Assembly: GCA_963734085.1 (NCBI GenBank)
Contig: CAVTFT010000020.1
Span: 83,314-147,313 of the forward strand
Reading direction: 5' to 3'
Source of the DNA: CAIWHR01 sp963734085
GTDB taxonomy: Bacteria; Pseudomonadota; Gammaproteobacteria; Burkholderiales; Casimicrobiaceae
Length of the DNA: 64,000 nucleotides
The notes under the pieces: generated by a model
What the model saw: the letters and a program-made list of their open reading frames with translations, nothing else
What the model was told of the DNA's origin: nothing
Database searches by the model: none
In this document: in pieces, positions 63,271-64,000 of the stretch
How positions within the stretch are numbered: position 1 is the first letter of the stretch
How the letters are laid out: every line of letters begins with the position of its first letter
Made by a program: the position numbers and the translations under genes

Positions 63271-63723
63271 ATGGCTGTGATCCGTGACCGGCCCTACGTG
63301 AACTCGAATTTCCTCGTCGATTTCGGCGACGGAGATGCTCGCTCGGCAACGGCGGGTTTCGCGGAAGTCATCTTCCCGGAATTCACGATCGACCGTGACG
63401 GCCAGCCTAGGGGCGGGCCGGGAAAATCGCCGATCGCAGACTCAACGGGCGCGACCGCAGGCAATCGCCTCGTGTTGAGGCGCGGGCTGATCGGCGCGCT
63501 GGACCTGTACGGTTGGTGGAACAGCGCTCGCCATGGAAAGGCGCCGAAGCGGCGCACCGTCACGATCGAACTCTTGAGCGAGGACCATTCGACCGTCGTG
63601 GTGATATGGCGGTTTCACAACGCGTATCCGGTGACTCTTTCTTACACGCCGTTGCGCGCCGTCGAAGGCACCATCGTTATGGAGTCGGTGGAACTCGCGT
63701 TCGACCGCATGGAGATGTCGTGA
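63271..63723 (+). CDS. Phage tail-tube-like protein (gp19/Hcp-like), copy 2
   Basis: A 150-residue paralogue of the upstream gene: IRDRPYVNSNFLVDFGDGD matches FRDRPYMQFNFLVDLG, and GLIGALDLYGWWN and RRTVTIELLSEDHSTVVVIW line up in order, with VESVELAFDRMEMS at the end. It is more divergent than the first copy in the region around ATAGFAEVIFPEFTID. The two genes are 60 bases apart and may be co-transcribed. It may be a tube-tip or initiator variant. Confidence 0.8.
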   Translation: MAVIRDRPYVNSNFLVDFGDGDARSATAGFAEVIFPEFTIDRDGQPRGGPGKSPIADSTGATAGNRLVLRRGLIGALDLYGWWNSARHGKAPKRRTVTIELLSEDHSTVVVIWRFHNAYPVTLSYTPLRAVEGTIVMESVELAFDRMEMS

Positions 63724-63766
63724 GAGTGACCAGCGCCAACCGCATCGCCGGGACGACTGGCTGCGC

Positions 63767-64000
63767 CTAACGCGCGAGCCAGCCGCCGTCCACCGCAATC
63801 ACCGCGCCGTGCACGTAGTCGGACGCGGACGAACAGAGAAACACGACGGCCCCGGCGAGATCGTCCGGCAGTCCCCAGCGGCCGGCCGGGATGCGGGCAA
63901 GGATTTCGGCACTGCGGGCGGCGTCGGCACGAAGCGGCGCGGTGTTCGCCGTCGCCATGTAGCCCGGCGCGATCGCGTTGACGTTGATCCCCTTCGCCGC
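63767..64000 (-). CDS. kduD: 2-deoxy-D-gluconate 3-dehydrogenase, C-terminal part (partial)
   Basis: The 77-residue C-terminal end of a short-chain dehydrogenase/reductase; the rest is beyond the window. INVNAIAPGYMATANTAPLR, then RIPAGRWGLPDDLAGAVVFL and SSASDYVHGAVIAVDGGWLA closely match the KduD end I know from E. coli. It would interconvert 2-dehydro-3-deoxy-D-gluconate-type keto sugars in pectin and uronate breakdown. The catalytic Tyr-Lys pair is outside the window, so identity rests on this end alone. Confidence 0.85.
   Translation of the reverse strand, partial: AAKGINVNAIAPGYMATANTAPLRADAARSAEILARIPAGRWGLPDDLAGAVVFLCSSASDYVHGAVIAVDGGWLAR

Overview
The window reads as a chromosome segment of a high-GC betaproteobacterium, probably Burkholderiales or a relative. 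This rests on base composition, strong AGGAGG-type ribosome binding sites, two PEP-CTERM proteins, the NitT/TauT-type ABC genes, an RlpA lipoprotein, LysR and AraC regulators, and the insertion sequence families present. No rRNA, CRISPR array or replication origin was seen. Names are from recognised motifs only; no database search was possible.

Layout. 0-4.5 kb: a membrane protein with a C13-peptidase-like domain that lacks the catalytic His, then a NitT/TauT-type ABC operon whose binding-protein gene has a stop at codon 4, then an initiator tRNA gene with a near-consensus promoter. 4.44-10.39 kb: an island bounded by a copy of the tRNA-fMet 3' end. It has no integrase but holds an IS5-family element, two or three micro-operons of 50-70 residue proteins (many with one or two membrane helices), a duplicated promoter module, a helically phased GGACA repeat cluster and a RelE/ParE toxin-antitoxin pair. 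A second, decayed copy of the att-adjacent sequence follows, as if two elements had stacked. 10.9-14.7 kb: methylmalonyl-CoA decarboxylase, a 63-bp tandem repeat and an IS1111-type element interrupted by an IS5-type element.

14.8-23.8 kb: a lipoprotein, a DUF5996 protein, and a minus-strand module bounded by 38-bp direct repeats: two TAT-exported binding proteins, the remnant of a third, an SCO protein and a sensor kinase, with no permease or ATPase. An aminotransferase and a cold-shock protein follow. 23.9-38.5 kb: small unknowns, a SYLF lipoprotein, two PEP-CTERM proteins, a GH13 enzyme, a cyclase/NB-ARC-like/TPR regulator, an AraC regulator, an NHL protein and a frameshifted HupE/UreJ gene. 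38.6-44.5 kb is a mobile-element zone: an IS110 element with a strongly structured 5' leader (bridge-RNA candidate), a group II intron, a beheaded CueR-like regulator, and an integrase remnant holding a short element with 29-bp inverted ends.

44.5-64 kb: RlpA, an AT-rich methyltransferase, an acetamidase/formamidase, a BTAD/NB-ARC-like regulator, small membrane and secreted proteins, a redox and hydrolase cluster with a LysR regulator divergent from an aldo/keto reductase, a methyltransferase, a large lipoprotein, two phage tail-tube-like paralogues without a sheath gene, and the end of kduD.

The window is notable for gene decay: at least nine genes are frameshifted, truncated or stopped. 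In several the downstream frame is intact, so read-level checking is worthwhile before calling them dead.
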